From: Siphonodentalium dalli
Lineage: Eukaryota > Mollusca > Scaphopoda > Gadilida > Siphonodentaliidae
Assembly: GCA_032622095.1 (NCBI GenBank)
Contig: CP136068.1
Span: 112,979,546 to 113,043,545 of the forward strand
Reading direction: 5' to 3'
Length of the DNA: 64,000 nt
The notes under the pieces were generated by a model. It saw nothing but the letters and a program-made list of their open reading frames with translations, was not told the origin of the DNA and ran no database searches. Each line of letters starts with the position of its first letter. Positions within the stretch are counted from its first letter, which is position 1. A program made the position numbers and the translations under genes. Positions 44,690-56,135 of this stretch are shown piece by piece.

Positions 44690-45550
44690 TATAAGGACCC
44701 CTTCTGTGCACATATTATCTGTCGTCTACTTATACCACCCGAACACCCCTCCAAATGAATAATAAGCCTTTCCATTGTATAGTTTTATCATTGAACGGGA
44801 TAATTCATTCTATAGACAGGGGTAATGGACACTTATATAGCTTCAATAGCGTAAGTTTTAGCACCTTTAGAATTTGTGTCAGCCCTTGCAAACAGTCCAA
44901 TGATCGCCCCTCATAAAAAACTTCTGTGGCCCAAAAGAGACAAAATATTAAACTTTATTACACTCCAATGCGCGATTTCCATTGAAAACGCCGTTAATTA
45001 AAATTGGTTTATTTCAAAAACAAGTTGATACCTCATTTCTTCGGCAATATATTTGTGTATAACATCTGACCAAATTTGCCAATCGAAGTACGTGGAATAC
45101 ACCAGTCCACACATCCAGGAGAATCCTCCGACTGCACAACTTTGGTCAGAATGTTAGAACTGTGAGTTTGGACACACATGAGATATCAGCTTGTTTGAAA
45201 AATAGTACAGCATATGCTCGTTAATGCCAAAATATTGTGTAATATATTATTATTCTAGTTTAGTACCTCTTTCCTCGTTTCTGGTCGCGTTTGAGATCGC
45301 CTCGGCCATTTTGAATGCGTGATACTCATCAACTCGAAACCACGTGATTCCCCACCGTGATATTACTTATGGATGATGTTGTGGCTTTTCACGATGCTTG
45401 CGTGATACGAATAATACGATTAGTGTTCACGCACTGTTGCCTAGAGAGCAGACAATTCAGCCTGTTGTCCAGAAAACCGCACAATATCTGCTTATAACAA
45501 AAATTATTTTAGGTAGATAATCTGCTTAAAATCTCCTAATTTTGAGTCGA
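44690..45550. other. No gene recognised; partial MITE N end
   Basis: CACCCCTCCAAATGAATAATAAG (split here as a motif at 44747-44769) resembles one arm of MITE N. Otherwise unclassified AT-rich sequence. Confidence 0.35.
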
Positions 45551-45795
45551 TTATGTGCGTTTTAGCAACATTATTGACTCATAATGAGGCGATTTTAAGC
45601 AGATTGTGTGCTGAGAATGACACAAATAAGCCAACTAACGACTTGTCAGGTGTACGCTCTTTAACATGTGTTTTGACTGTGGTCCGCGTCATAAAACCAA
45701 ATAACGGGTATGTCCATTATCTGCTCATTCCAGAATCAAATAATCACAGTATGTATTTCACAGTATAGGTCGATTATGTGCGTATTTGTGCGAGG
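45550..45795 (+). repeat. Dispersed repeat P, copy 1
   Basis: Matches 55320-55540: AATAAGCCAACTxxCGxCTT, GGTGTACGCTCTTTAA, CCAGAATCAAATAATCACAG and TAGGTCGATTATGTGCGTAT. Confidence 0.65.
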
Positions 45796-45927
45796 ATATG
45801 TTGCAGGGAACAATTCCTAATGAAATTATTAATTAGTTGGCGTCAAATTGGACCGTGTGTCTTTAAGAGTAGAATTTCTAGTTTTAGTTTTGTTTTTGCT
45901 TACGGCATACGTAATGGACGTTATGGA

Positions 45928-46285
45928 CTTGTTTGGGTACGTGAAACTGATCAGTTAGTACTCAGGTGCCATGTCAACTGGGGGAATGTGCCATTCTACT
46001 AATATAGCCGAAAATCTGAAGAAAATCGACCGTACCACTCCACATAAAACATCGTCCGAACTACACTCAAATTTAAATATTTAGTTCTCGATTCGGGACG
46101 CAACTATCGGTGATAAACTTACGAAAACGATTTCGCCAGCGAGTCACTGCATTTCATTAATATATAAGAATGACGATGCGTGTTGTCAATTTAGATATAA
46201 TATTTGAAAATATAACAATTATGGGGAAGATTAACACAATTCGTATTTGGTCACTCTTCTGGAGTGTTTCACATCAATTTAAAGG
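45928..46285 (+). repeat. Dispersed repeat Q, copy 2
   Basis: See the copy at 42478. It lies directly downstream of repeat P, so P and Q may be parts of one element. Confidence 0.7.
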
Positions 46286-46783
46286 GGCACAAGACACTTG
46301 CAGCGGTTACATAACAAAGGTCATGAACATATGTAAGACAACTCTCATCAACGCGTACATGTAAAAATAGATTGTCATTATCAAACAGTCTCCAAAAGTG
46401 AGATTTCTCATGTAAAAACCATTGTTATGTTACACATTGTTCTTACAGTCGACCTACCGATACAAGTCCAATAATATACCAAAGTTTAATCAAAACCTTC
46501 ACGATAAACATTCGAAAAATGTCAAAGCATAGAAAAATATTCTGAAAATCATATTCAGACTAAACTGTTTGAACGTCCCACACAACGAGTCATAAATCAC
46601 AGTAACAATTTTGTTTACATAACAATTGTTACAACACGCAAAATCCGTGATTGGAGAACTACAAATAATGAATATAAGAACAGAGTTTATCAATTTCTCC
46701 ATGTTCTTCTCGATGGTGATGTTTTTACAGACTTTTATAACTTATGCACATTGACCCACTGCGAGTATCTTGGGTACCTCCAT

Positions 46784-47463
46784 TTGACCCTTTCAATACG
46801 GGCGCTGCGCTGGTGCAAAATTGAAGACCCTGAGCCAATGCATGCTCGTATATATGCGAGTCGACCATAGGTCGCCTCGCATATATGAGAGAATTCATTG
46901 GCCTAACAATTTTTTATAAATTTTTCATACACTCCTTAACAATTTTTTTTAATAATTTTTTCATACATGCTATAACAATTTTTATCATTTTTTCTTAAAT
47001 TCTTTAACAATGTTTATCATTTTGTATATATTTTTTCTTACATTCTATAACAATTTTATCATTTTATATCATTTTTTTGTTACATTCTTTAAAAAAAATT
47101 ATCATTTTTTCTTACAATCTTCGACAATTATAAAAAAAATATTATAAAATTTGTTAGCCCATTGCCTTCTCTGATATATGGGAGGCGATCTATTGTAGAC
47201 TCGCATATATAAGATAATGCATTTACAGAGGGTTTCCGGAACATTCTATAACAATTTTATCATTTTATATCATTTTTTCTTACATTCTTTAAAAAAAAAT
47301 ATCATTTTTTCTTACAATCTTCGACAATTATAAAAAAAATATTATAAAATTTGTTAGCTGATTGCCTTCTCTGATATATGGGAGGCGATCTATTGTAGAC
47401 TCGCATATATAAGATAATGCATGTACACAGGGTTTCAGGAAGCTCCATACATGGAAGGGTTAA
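46784..47463 (+). mobile_element. MITE family C, copy with internal 201-bp duplication
   Basis: The right end is CCATACATGGAAGGGTTAA; the left is TTGACCCTTTCAATACGGGC (TTAA changed to TTGA). The left hairpin is at 46833-46903. The segment from CATTCTATAACAATTTTATC through the right hairpin (GATATATGGGAGGCGATC) occurs twice in tandem (47041-47241 and 47242-47442), giving three hairpins. Confidence 0.8.
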
Positions 47464-47794
47464 CGAGATGGTTGATAACTACGTGTGCCTCTAATTTATA
47501 TAGTTGACAAACTTAACCCTTCCTTTACTACATGGATTTCCCGGACCAGTTATATAACTATATATTGGAATGGTATATTATACATTTAGAGGTTGCTCAG
47601 GAAAAATGAGGAGACGGCAGACATGAAAATAGACAATACAAGGGCTGAAGGATTATTATTAATTGGTGGGAAATGTTCAAATACTGTTTTCAACAAACGC
47701 TGTTGAACATGTTACGCAACTGAACGTTTCCTATAAAACTACTCGTCCATGAGTGTTTAGTAAAAAGAAAGGGTTAATATTATTATGTATAATA

Positions 47795-48263
47795 TTAAAG
47801 CCACATGGCGGTTTGCTCTCCAATAATACACCTAATAATATACGCTTTTGAACGTTTCCCGGTATCGAAGTAGGTCGATAAATGCTTGAATTACCTTTCT
47901 ACGACCATTATATGTCCCAGAAATACGCACTGAAGTCATAACAAATATAATTCTGAACACGGTGTTTGGATCCCAAACAAACAGCAACCATGTGCGCGAC
48001 ATGGAACAGAAAAGAGCGTTCCGTGTTAGTCTATTCCTGATATGGTAGAAATAAAGAGCATTTGTTTCACTTCTAATGCGAATCATTAAAAACAGATGTA
48101 AAGTTGTGTGACCACGGCAAGTATTTTTCAGAGCATATATATGAAGCCGGTATATCAATACTTCGTGTATGTGTTAACCTATCTTATATATATATCCTTG
48201 AAAATTACATTCCAAAATACGTTAGACACCCTTTTGAAGCTCGAATAAGCCATGTCCGTTTAA
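47795..48263 (+). mobile_element. MITE family H, copy 3
   Basis: TTAA at both ends; AAGCCACATGGCGGTTTGCT left, AAGCCATGTCCGTTTAA right; conserved interior including AAAAGAGCGTTCCGTGTTAG. Confidence 0.88.
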
Positions 48264-48745
48264 CATAATATGTTATGCGTACTCACATGAAACGCTCGAT
48301 TCCTAAAGCAATAAAAATGCGATTTGTCGATGAGCAGAAACTAGTTTGATCTAGAGATCCACAGAATGAGCGATGATCAACGAACGGCGCGAGGTGTGTC
48401 ACAAATACGTCCGCTGATCTATGTGCACTTCTCAATGCATATATTACATGTGTACAATGGGTATCGATTTAGTGCCTTTATTATAGACTAGGGTTGACGG
48501 GAAATATAGGCCGCGTATGCACAACAAACGAGTCGATGTGTGTCGCTTAGAGACCGATGAGCATCGTCGACTCAGGGTACGTTCAGACACTCGCAAATTT
48601 GTCAGGCATTCTTTTTCATGCATCTCGGTATAGAAAGCTACAATGTTCCGGAAACCGAATGATACATAGACAGGACACAACGCGCATCTTAATCGAGAAT
48701 CGTTTATCGAATAAGTTGCAGATGGCACAAGGATATATTTCGCGA
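48264..48745. other. No gene recognised
   Basis: The short overlapping ORFs at 48444-48757 lack homology and splice context. Confidence 0.35.
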
Positions 48746-48746
48746 G

Positions 48747-49060
48747 AGATTGATTGATTGATTGGGGTTTATTGTCGCTTTAGCAACTAAGGCCATATCA
48801 CGACATTGCCAGTTTTAGTGGTGGAGGAAATCCGCACACTTGCGACTAATCTAACAGTGATTTCAATGGCTGATAAACTCGTCAACCATGTGCGGCAAAC
48901 CACCGGCCATCGGCGAGTAACTGGTAACTCCACCAGATAACGATTTCGAGTTACGAACTCCACGATGGAAACATGTGGATTTGAACCCTTATCGCCAGCG
49001 CTGGAGGGCGAAACGGCTTGGAGTTGTACCCCTAACCGATTGAGCCACCGAGCCCCCCCC
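48747..49060 (-). mobile_element. tRNA-derived SINE, copy 2
   Basis: Read on the minus strand: GGCTCGGTGGCTCAATCGGT-TAGGGG (tRNA-like A box), GGGTTCAAATCC (B box), a body with GTTATCTGGTGGAG, then GTCGTGATATGGCCTTAGTT and an (AATC)n end. It is well preserved. A C homopolymer lies at the head. Pol III promoter boxes show tRNA ancestry; this is not a functional tRNA. Confidence 0.85.
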
Positions 49061-49130
49061 CCCCGTCCGCAACGAGTTCGATAAAAGATTCGAGATTATG
49101 ATGCAAGCTGTGTTCTGTATTTATTCTACA

Positions 49131-50633
49131 CCGTTCAGTCAAATAAGTTCAATCCATGAATGTCACCTTCTCATGTCGTTTGATTTGGTAAATATGCATT
49201 GTATATGCATGTTTCCGTTCATATGCTGGCACTGTAGAGTCTTCTATGATACTATGCTGCAAAAATGCCGTGCAAGCTTGCCAGTGTATGAACGTACCGT
49301 ACCGTACCCTCAGACTAGCACTGTTGTGACATACGAATCTTTCTTTTTGTTTAGATAATAAATAAGTGCATTTGATTGGTCAACGCCCTTTAATACGCTT
49401 GGTAGCGACAAACTCTACACTCTTATAACTAATGTGTAGAAACGATTACACATCAAATGTGTAAACCCGGTTAATACACATAGCAATGTGTAGTTTTAGA
49501 TACAAATACATTGACCAAGTGCCGTTCTACACATAATGTGTATATTTTGTTACACACAATTGTGTAAGAACGTAGATCATGCGCATTGCGGTGCCTTCAG
49601 TTTCATAGTCTGCTACGTGACGGCCATATTGTTGGAGTATATTTTTGGAATACAATCTACAGCGATCGTAGACAAGGATGTAAGTTCAGAATTCCAATTT
49701 GTGGGTTTAGTATTAATAGTATATGAGGATTTATTTTTTTAAACTTTCATGGCGATTACTGCCCTTAGACTCTTGTTATGATTGTTGTAATGATACTAAT
49801 ATTATGCAATCACGCCTCGACCCTGGTTTGTTCATTCAAAGCAAAATACTACATACCACTATGCGCCATGAAAGTTTTAACATATAAATCTGCATATATC
49901 TTTAATACTATACCCACAGGTCGGACTACTGAACTTGCATTTCTTGTCTACGAACTGTATGTGTAAGAACCTACACAAAATGTGTAAGGGATATGTGTTG
50001 ATTTTATACACACAGTTGTGTATAAATGTGTAAAAATTTACCCATTTATGTGTAAAAATTGTTACACAATTTGTGTACGAATATGAAACTACACATATAC
50101 TACACAAATATGTTTAAGATCAAAATTGAATAATGATTGTGTAGCAGGGCTACACATTTTGTGTAGAAAACCTACACATTAGTCATAAGAGTGTATCAGC
50201 CGAGGGAAATGTCGTTTCCCGCATCACAACGCACAATGATACTTTAAGAAATTGGGCGACATGCACCAACGGTCAGTCAGATAAGTTCAATCCATGAATG
50301 TCACCTTAACTTCTCATGTCGTTTGATTTGGTAAATATGCATTGTATATGCATGTTTCCGTTCATATGCTGGCACTGTAGAGTCTTATATGATACTATGC
50401 TGCAAAAATGCCGTGCAAGCTTGCCAGTGTATGAACGTACCGTACCGTACCCTCAGACTAGCACTGTTGTGACATACGAATCTTTTTGTTTTTAGATAAT
50501 AAATACGTGCAGTTGATTGGTCAACGCCATATAACACGCTTGGTAGCGACAAACTCTATCAGCCGAGGGAAATGTCGTTTCCCGCATCACAACGCGCAAT
50601 TATACTTTAAGAAATTGGGCGACATGCACCAAC
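49131..50633 (+). repeat. Tandem duplication of about 360 bp, first copy split by element I
   Basis: Copy 1 = 49131-49417 plus 50196-50268; copy 2 = 50269-50633. They share AAGTTCAATCCATGAATGTC, CGTGCAAGCTTGCCAGTGTA, TTGGTAGCGACAAACTCTA and GCCGAGGGAAATGTCG. Copy 2 reads straight through the insertion point. A third partial copy lies at 51661-51720. Confidence 0.88.
49418..50193 (+). mobile_element. TA-type MITE I with TTGTGTAAA arrays
   Basis: TA at 49416-49417 and 50194-50195; ends CACTCTTATAACTAATGTGT and (inverted right) CACTCTTATGACTAATGTGT. More than 20 TGTGTA/TACACA motifs concentrate near both ends. The empty site in copy 2 of the surrounding duplication (AAACTCTATCAGCC) proves the boundaries and the TA duplication. 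No transposase. Confidence 0.9.
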
Positions 50634-50639
50634 GGTCGC

Positions 50640-51260
50640 CCCACATCATGAAGCCATTTCATAAAAGCGTCCATAGTTACCATACAGTGAAAATAAAATT
50701 AACGAATAAGACAGATCAGTGAAACTATGAAATGCGATAATTTAGGAATGTTTTACATAACTATTCCACCATTATTATTATCATTTATCCAGCTTGGTGC
50801 CAATACTAATATGATATGGCAGTGGTCATGAGAGCATAGAATGCACCTTTGTAGCGAGTGTTTATTTTCGATTGTGTCACCGGAGACAGCAAATTATGTG
50901 GGTAAGTTCGGAAACACCGCTTCGGAATTGCTATCGAAACGGATTGCCTTTATGACAATAGATGTTCAAGAATCGTTTTAAATAAGTGAAATTTACACCA
51001 GCAAGTACAGTTTAATAGTTTCACGGTGTGATGTCTTGCTTTTGTATAGTTGAAAAATTGGAAACAGATCAAATTGTGTTCATCTCGAACTTCCGGTCGG
51101 TCGCCCAATTTATTCTCGACCCAATTTCCCATTAAAAGAGCAGCTGAAGTCCAGACAAGTATCACTTCGGTAGTTTTACTATTTTAGTGTTTTTAATATA
51201 GTTTCTTTAAAAGAAAACTAGTTTAATCACCAACTAATATGCGGACTGTCGTAATTATAA
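50640..51260. other. No gene recognised
   Basis: AT-rich; nothing identified. Confidence 0.35.
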
Positions 51261-51263
51261 GAA

Positions 51264-51617
51264 ATCAACGTCGGTTTCGATGCATCTGTCGGCGTATTGA
51301 AGTGTCTGATGCCGAACTACATACTTAGTATAGTTTCGCTTAGCCGTGCGCCGACAAGTAGGTTCCCATATAAGCGGAAAACGACTAATAAAATTGTCAA
51401 ATTTAGCCAGGGCCACTGCCCAAAAAAAAAAGCACAACGCAGCAATAAGAATCGAGACTCCGCTTCTCCGCGCATGCATAGCTAAGGATAGGTATTGTTT
51501 ATTGTGATTCCGTTTTTGTTTGTTTTTGTTCTTCGTACCATATATCTTGGTTGGAAGATTAAACATATATATATATGTATCTATACGCCGACAGATGCAT
51601 CGAAAACGACGTTGGTT
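51264..51617 (+). mobile_element. Element R with 34-bp inverted ends
   Basis: ATCAACGTCGGTTTCGATGC-ATCTGTCGGCGTAT at the left is matched by ATACGCCGACAGATGCATCG-AAAACGACGTTGGTT at the right with two to three differences. No ORF of known type; target duplication unclear. Confidence 0.7.
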
Positions 51618-51660
51618 GCATATATAAGTACACGAACTGCGTGCTGTTGCACAATAAATG

Positions 51661-51720
51661 TCGTGCAAGCTTGTCAGTGTATGAACGTACTCTCAGGCTA
51701 GCACTGTTGTGACATAATAA
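51661..51720 (+). repeat. Partial copy of the 360-bp duplicated block
   Basis: TCGTGCAAGCTTGTCAGTGT and CTAGCACTGTTGTGACATA match 49270-49335. Confidence 0.7.
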
Positions 51721-51897
51721 TCGGGTTTTTTTTTTTATAGATAAAATGATAATTAATGATCAAACTATAGAAATATAACTACATGCACTGCGCGTTGTTG
51801 GCACAATAAATTGGCATATTATGACATCAGCCCTCTCGTAGCCCGTGTATGTCTTTCAAACTGAGAGATAACTTTAAGACCACCGGTTTTTCGTTAA

Positions 51898-52414
51898 AGA
51901 TACGGGCGGCGTTGGCGGTGGGTATGCTGTTAAAATAATCACCTCCGTCAAAACCCGCCACAAACAGAAAGAATAGTAATATATGGCCAGACTGTGTTCT
52001 TATACCAATCAGAAATATCGCATAAACATATGATATTGTGAAATGTTTTTCATTTGTTATGTAAACAAAAGCAAAACACCTGAACAGAACCTGGCTTTTG
52101 TTTAGATCCGGATATGGTATACATAAAGAGCGTTATTTGTTACTGTTTTCCTGATATTGAAATAATAAAGAGCGTTTATATCATTTGTGTGTAATCAACC
52201 AATAGAATTGCGCTGCGTTGTGTAAATAGAAGAAACACTTCTGTAACACGAGATGATTCTTGTTTACGCACACCATCGTATGTTTGACGACAATATACTA
52301 TTTACGCGCTGATTGTGTTTGACATATGAACAAAACTATAGATATTTTAATATTCCTTCTGTTGGTGGCGATTTGAAAAATAGGATATTTCTGCAACGAA
52401 CGCCGCCCGTGCCT
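51898..52414 (+). mobile_element. MITE family E, reference-quality copy
   Basis: TTAA at 51894-51897 and 52415-52418; ends AGATACGGGCGGCGTTGG and GAACGCCGCCCGTGCCT. Interior has CCGCCACAAACAGAAAGAAT and two copies of a TAAAGAGCGTT core near 52130 and 52170. Confidence 0.9.
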
Positions 52415-52418
52415 TTAA

Positions 52419-53143
52419 ATATCACTTTTACGAAATAACGGACATGGCTAAAGATTCACACCATAAAGATACAATATAGATCATATAATGGAAAGGGTGG
52501 GTTTGGGTTAGATTTTACAAATCCTGTCCAAAGTTTCACCCGGGAGGGGATCAGTTTAATATCGCTTGCTGCATTATTTGAGTCAAATAGTAATAATAAA
52601 AACAAGTATAGACGAGTTTTGTAGATAAGCGTGCATAACAAATGCGTATAGTGTGATAGTGGTATTGTTTTGTTCATTTATAATTGAATATTTATATTAC
52701 CATGACAACAAAATTAGTATCTATAAGTGGCATGTTGTTTAGTTTGTACAAATATATTTTTTTACAAGAGAAGGATATATTTCTCTCAATTATATTCGTG
52801 TAATATCATCGACCCATAGGTAATGCATAGGTTGATATATTGTGGACATGACATAAATCTTAAATATAGAAATGATAATACAATATATGTTCAATAATTA
52901 CAATATAACATAAAACATACCATAGTTACGTACTTCGGTTGAAGATACGTATAAACTATGGGTGATGTCATAATAAATCGAAACAAAATACATAGACACC
53001 CTCAGTTGTATTACCAATGTGGTATAATACTTAAGAGTGTGTACACACTTTGGTTTATTCGCTTGCACGCGTGTTTTCGTGTTGCCTTAGCAAGAATGCA
53101 GTGTCATAAATAATTTACCACCATGCGCGTAATATATCCAAGC
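52419..53143. other. No gene recognised
   Basis: AT-rich spacer between MITE E and MITE H; nothing identified. Confidence 0.35.
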
Positions 53144-53530
53144 TTAAAGCCACATGGCGGTTTGCGCTCCGAAATAAACGTAGTATTATTGAAGTTTTCC
53201 CGGTATCGAGATATGTCGATAAATATCTGAACTACCTTTCTACGAGCATTATGTAACTCGGAACACTGTGTTTGGGCCTCAAATAAAGCACAGCCGACAT
53301 GGAACAAAAAAGATTGTTCCGCGATAGTCTGTTCCTGATATTGTAGAAATAAAGAACGTTTATCGGGCCTCTGGCGAAAAATATAAACGGCTGGAAAGTA
53401 GTTGTGATTTAGGCTAGATTTTATATGGAGCCGGTATACCAATAGTTCGTGTATGTATCGGCCTATCGTATCCGTCCTTCCAAATTACGTAGACTCAATT
53501 TGGAGGTTCGGGTGAGCCATGTCCGTTTAA
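53144..53530 (+). mobile_element. MITE family H, copy 4
   Basis: TTAA at both ends, AAGCCACATGGCGGTTTGCG left and GAGCCATGTCCGTTTAA right. Slightly shortened interior. Confidence 0.88.
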
Positions 53531-53601
53531 CAGAATTTATGAGATCACGACTAACTATAATGTATTTTAATTTCCGTATGTCGATTGTTGAATTGTTCTG
53601 G

Positions 53602-54002
53602 TTAACCCTTTACCCAACAAACCGGCCAAAACCGGCCAAATAAAGCTTCAACAGCCTAAAATATATTGGGTCTGTCTCAATAAAACCATACAAATATGGA
53701 TACCATTGGAACCGGCTCATTGACCACATTGTGATGGTTATAGTTATGCACTGTGCCAATGCATTCTCTTATATATGCGAGTCGACCATAGGTCGCCTAG
53801 CATATATAAGAGAATGCATTGGCCTAAAACAAATCCTTTTTTTAACACTTTTTACCATTTTTTCTTACATTCTTTAACAATTTTATAATTTGAAATGTGT
53901 TAAGCCAATGCATTCTCTTAGATATGCGAGGCGACCTATGGTCGACTCGCATATATAAGAGAATGCATTGGCACAGGGCCCTTCTGTTGGGTAAAGGGTT
54001 AA
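53602..54002 (+). mobile_element. MITE family A, copy 6
   Basis: Near twin of copy 5 (43113-43512): TTAA ends, same left block, hairpins at about 53754-53823 and 53905-53975. Confidence 0.92.
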
Positions 54003-54159
54003 GGAAGCGCCCCATTCGTGAATTTTAATAATATCTCAATTTCAAACTATCAAGGTGCAAGCGAACATTATTATCCTCCATCCAATGTATGCTATAGTAC
54101 TATAACAACACCTGTCCACATTCACCCTCACCAATATACAGTATAATTATGTAAAACAA

Positions 54160-54420
54160 AATGTCATCATCATCATCGCCGTCACCATATTCAACATCAT
54201 CCCCATCATCGTACCATCATAATCGTCTTCAGTAGAATCATCATCGTCATCATCATGATCATCATCGTCATCAAACCCATCGTAAACACGTCTTGCTCCT
54301 CATATTAATTTATATTCCTCTGCTGTAACATTTATTTATGATATCTGCTCACTACTTTATATACTCTTTATGAAATCTTCAACGATTGGAAGAAATAAAG
54401 ATATAATAATAATAACATAT
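54160..54420 (+). repeat. (CAT)n tract and probable LINE 3' end
   Basis: CATCATCATCG-rich sequence to about 54290. Then GATTGGAAGAAATAAAGATA with an (ATA)n tail at 54384-54415, the same AATAAAG-plus-tail layout as the LINE ends at 17300 and 11385, here on the plus strand. No coding part left. Confidence 0.45.
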
Positions 54421-54588
54421 GCAATGAAATACGTTTTATTTATTTTCTCGCAGGCATTCATGAGTTCAGACAGTAAACTGAGCGCATATACCCTAGTTGG
54501 GTTCCTTAGCTAGATAATGCGTTTGTTTCAAATATTTCCTGTCAAACTCTCAAATGGCCAGCTCTGACAATTGTTGTTCTTATTGTAT

Positions 54589-54964
54589 TTAAACGGACAT
54601 GGCTCATTCGAACCTCCAATTTTTTTCGACGTAATTTGGAGCGCACTATTTATATACATTTTTCAGCCGTTTTCAACTTTTCGCCAGAAGTCAGACAAAC
54701 GCTATGTATTGCTACCATATCAGGAATAGACTACCACGGAACGTTCTTTTATGTTCCATGCCGTGCAAACGGTTGTTTTGTGTTTGTGACCAAAACAACG
54801 TATTCACAGTTGTATTTTCGTTACTTCAATGTGTCTTTTTTGGTTACATAATGTTCGCAGAAAGGTAGTTCAGAATATTTAGCTACCTATTTCGATACAA
54901 AGAAAAAATCAAAAGCGGATAATAGTATGTGTATTTCGGAGCGCAAACCGTCATGTAGCTTTAA
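54589..54964 (-). mobile_element. MITE family H, copy 5 (inverted)
   Basis: TTAAACGGACATGGCTCATT opens and CAAACCGTCATGTAGCTTTAA closes, so the element is in reverse orientation. Interior includes TATCAGGAATAGACTACCAC. Confidence 0.88.
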
Positions 54965-55320
54965 ACCACTTTTGTTTACATAATTAAATGTATCCCTCAT
55001 ATGTATTGCTCAGGTTTGTACCACTTGTATAGACTTTATAAAAGCCATTGATTGCGTTGATCGAGACATGCTGCTATTTAAGCTACGTGCGGGTACGTGG
55101 CTTGGGTGGTAACATGTACCACATTATCATCCCTCCAAATGAATTATAGACCATTCCTACGTACACTATTTAACTGACTGGGAGAACCATTTAGTATAGA
55201 GAGGGTTAATCTGATGCTTATCGTGCGGACCGTTAATGTCGATTGTATATCAACTAAAACTATATACTCGGAACTTCACAGGCTCGATATATTTTATTGA
55301 AAAAACTAAATCGTTACTCG
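54965..55320. other. No gene recognised
   Basis: A fragment at about 55130-55207 resembles MITE N (CCCTCCAAATGAATTATAGA, TTTAGTATAGAGAGGGTTAA). Confidence 0.35.
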
Positions 55321-55540
55321 AGAGACCGCTCTAAGCATATTATGTGCGGACAATGACATAAATAAGCCAACTCGCGTCTTTTCAGGTGTACGCTCTTTAA
55401 TAGGTGTTTTCACTCTGGCTGCGCCATAAAACGAGATAACGGGGAAGAGTCCATTATCTGTTTATTTCAGAATCAAATAATCACATTATGTACATACTTC
55501 ATATTATAGGTCGATTATGTGCGTATTTCCGCGAGGATTC
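55320..55540 (+). repeat. Dispersed repeat P, copy 2
   Basis: See 45550. Repeat Q does not follow here. Confidence 0.6.
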
Positions 55541-55869
55541 AGTACTTATATATTTACCCACAATACATGTACATGTACACGTATAAACTCCACACCCCGT
55601 ACAATCGATTGATAGCGAATCGATATGGCGAGTGGTAAGGTACTTACTTGTAGGTACACGAAACGTCCAATCCGATAAAACAGTATTATCCACTATTGAC
55701 GTTTGAATATGCCTGATCAGAGGAGCTCGTTTCGGGCTACCAACAGAGATATTGATCAGCGACACAGAGTGACGTCCACAATACGATTGACAACTCTATT
55801 CATAAGCCATGCATTCTACTGAGAAGCAACAAGATGTGTCGATATTGTGACTTTGTTCTAAATTGTATA

Positions 55870-56135
55870 CGCGATCGATCAAAAAGTGAAACGATAAAAG
55901 AATTCAAATCATTTTAACTGCGGGATGCACTGAGAGACCACGATATTACGAATTTGCGTACACCCGACAGCCAAGTACAGAACTGTCTACGTCTAGACTG
56001 ACGCAACTTGAATTATGACCTACATCGAAATCACCTTAGAGAATCTCCTGTGTATTTGTGGCGATATCGAAACTGTAGCCTACTTCCTCCATTATAGTGT
56101 CGACCTGTCTCGGCCCGGGATAGAATAGGCCTACC
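55870..56135 (+). mobile_element. LINE ORF2 C-terminal remnant
   Basis: One frame gives RDALRDHDITNLRTPDSQVQ, a stop, then LHRNHLRESPVCICGDIETV-AYFLHYSVDL. The P-x-C-x-C-G-x-x-E-x-x-x-Y-F-x-H pattern is the zinc-finger-like end of an APE-type LINE, with the final cysteine replaced by Ser or missing. Pseudogene. Confidence 0.6.

Noticed and set aside
48960-49060. A tRNA gene
   Set aside because: A and B boxes are present but no acceptor or anticodon stem fits; it is the head of a SINE with body and tail.
51297-51701. Overlapping ORFs between 51255 and 51701
   Set aside because: They are produced by the inverted ends of element R and neighbouring AT-rich DNA.
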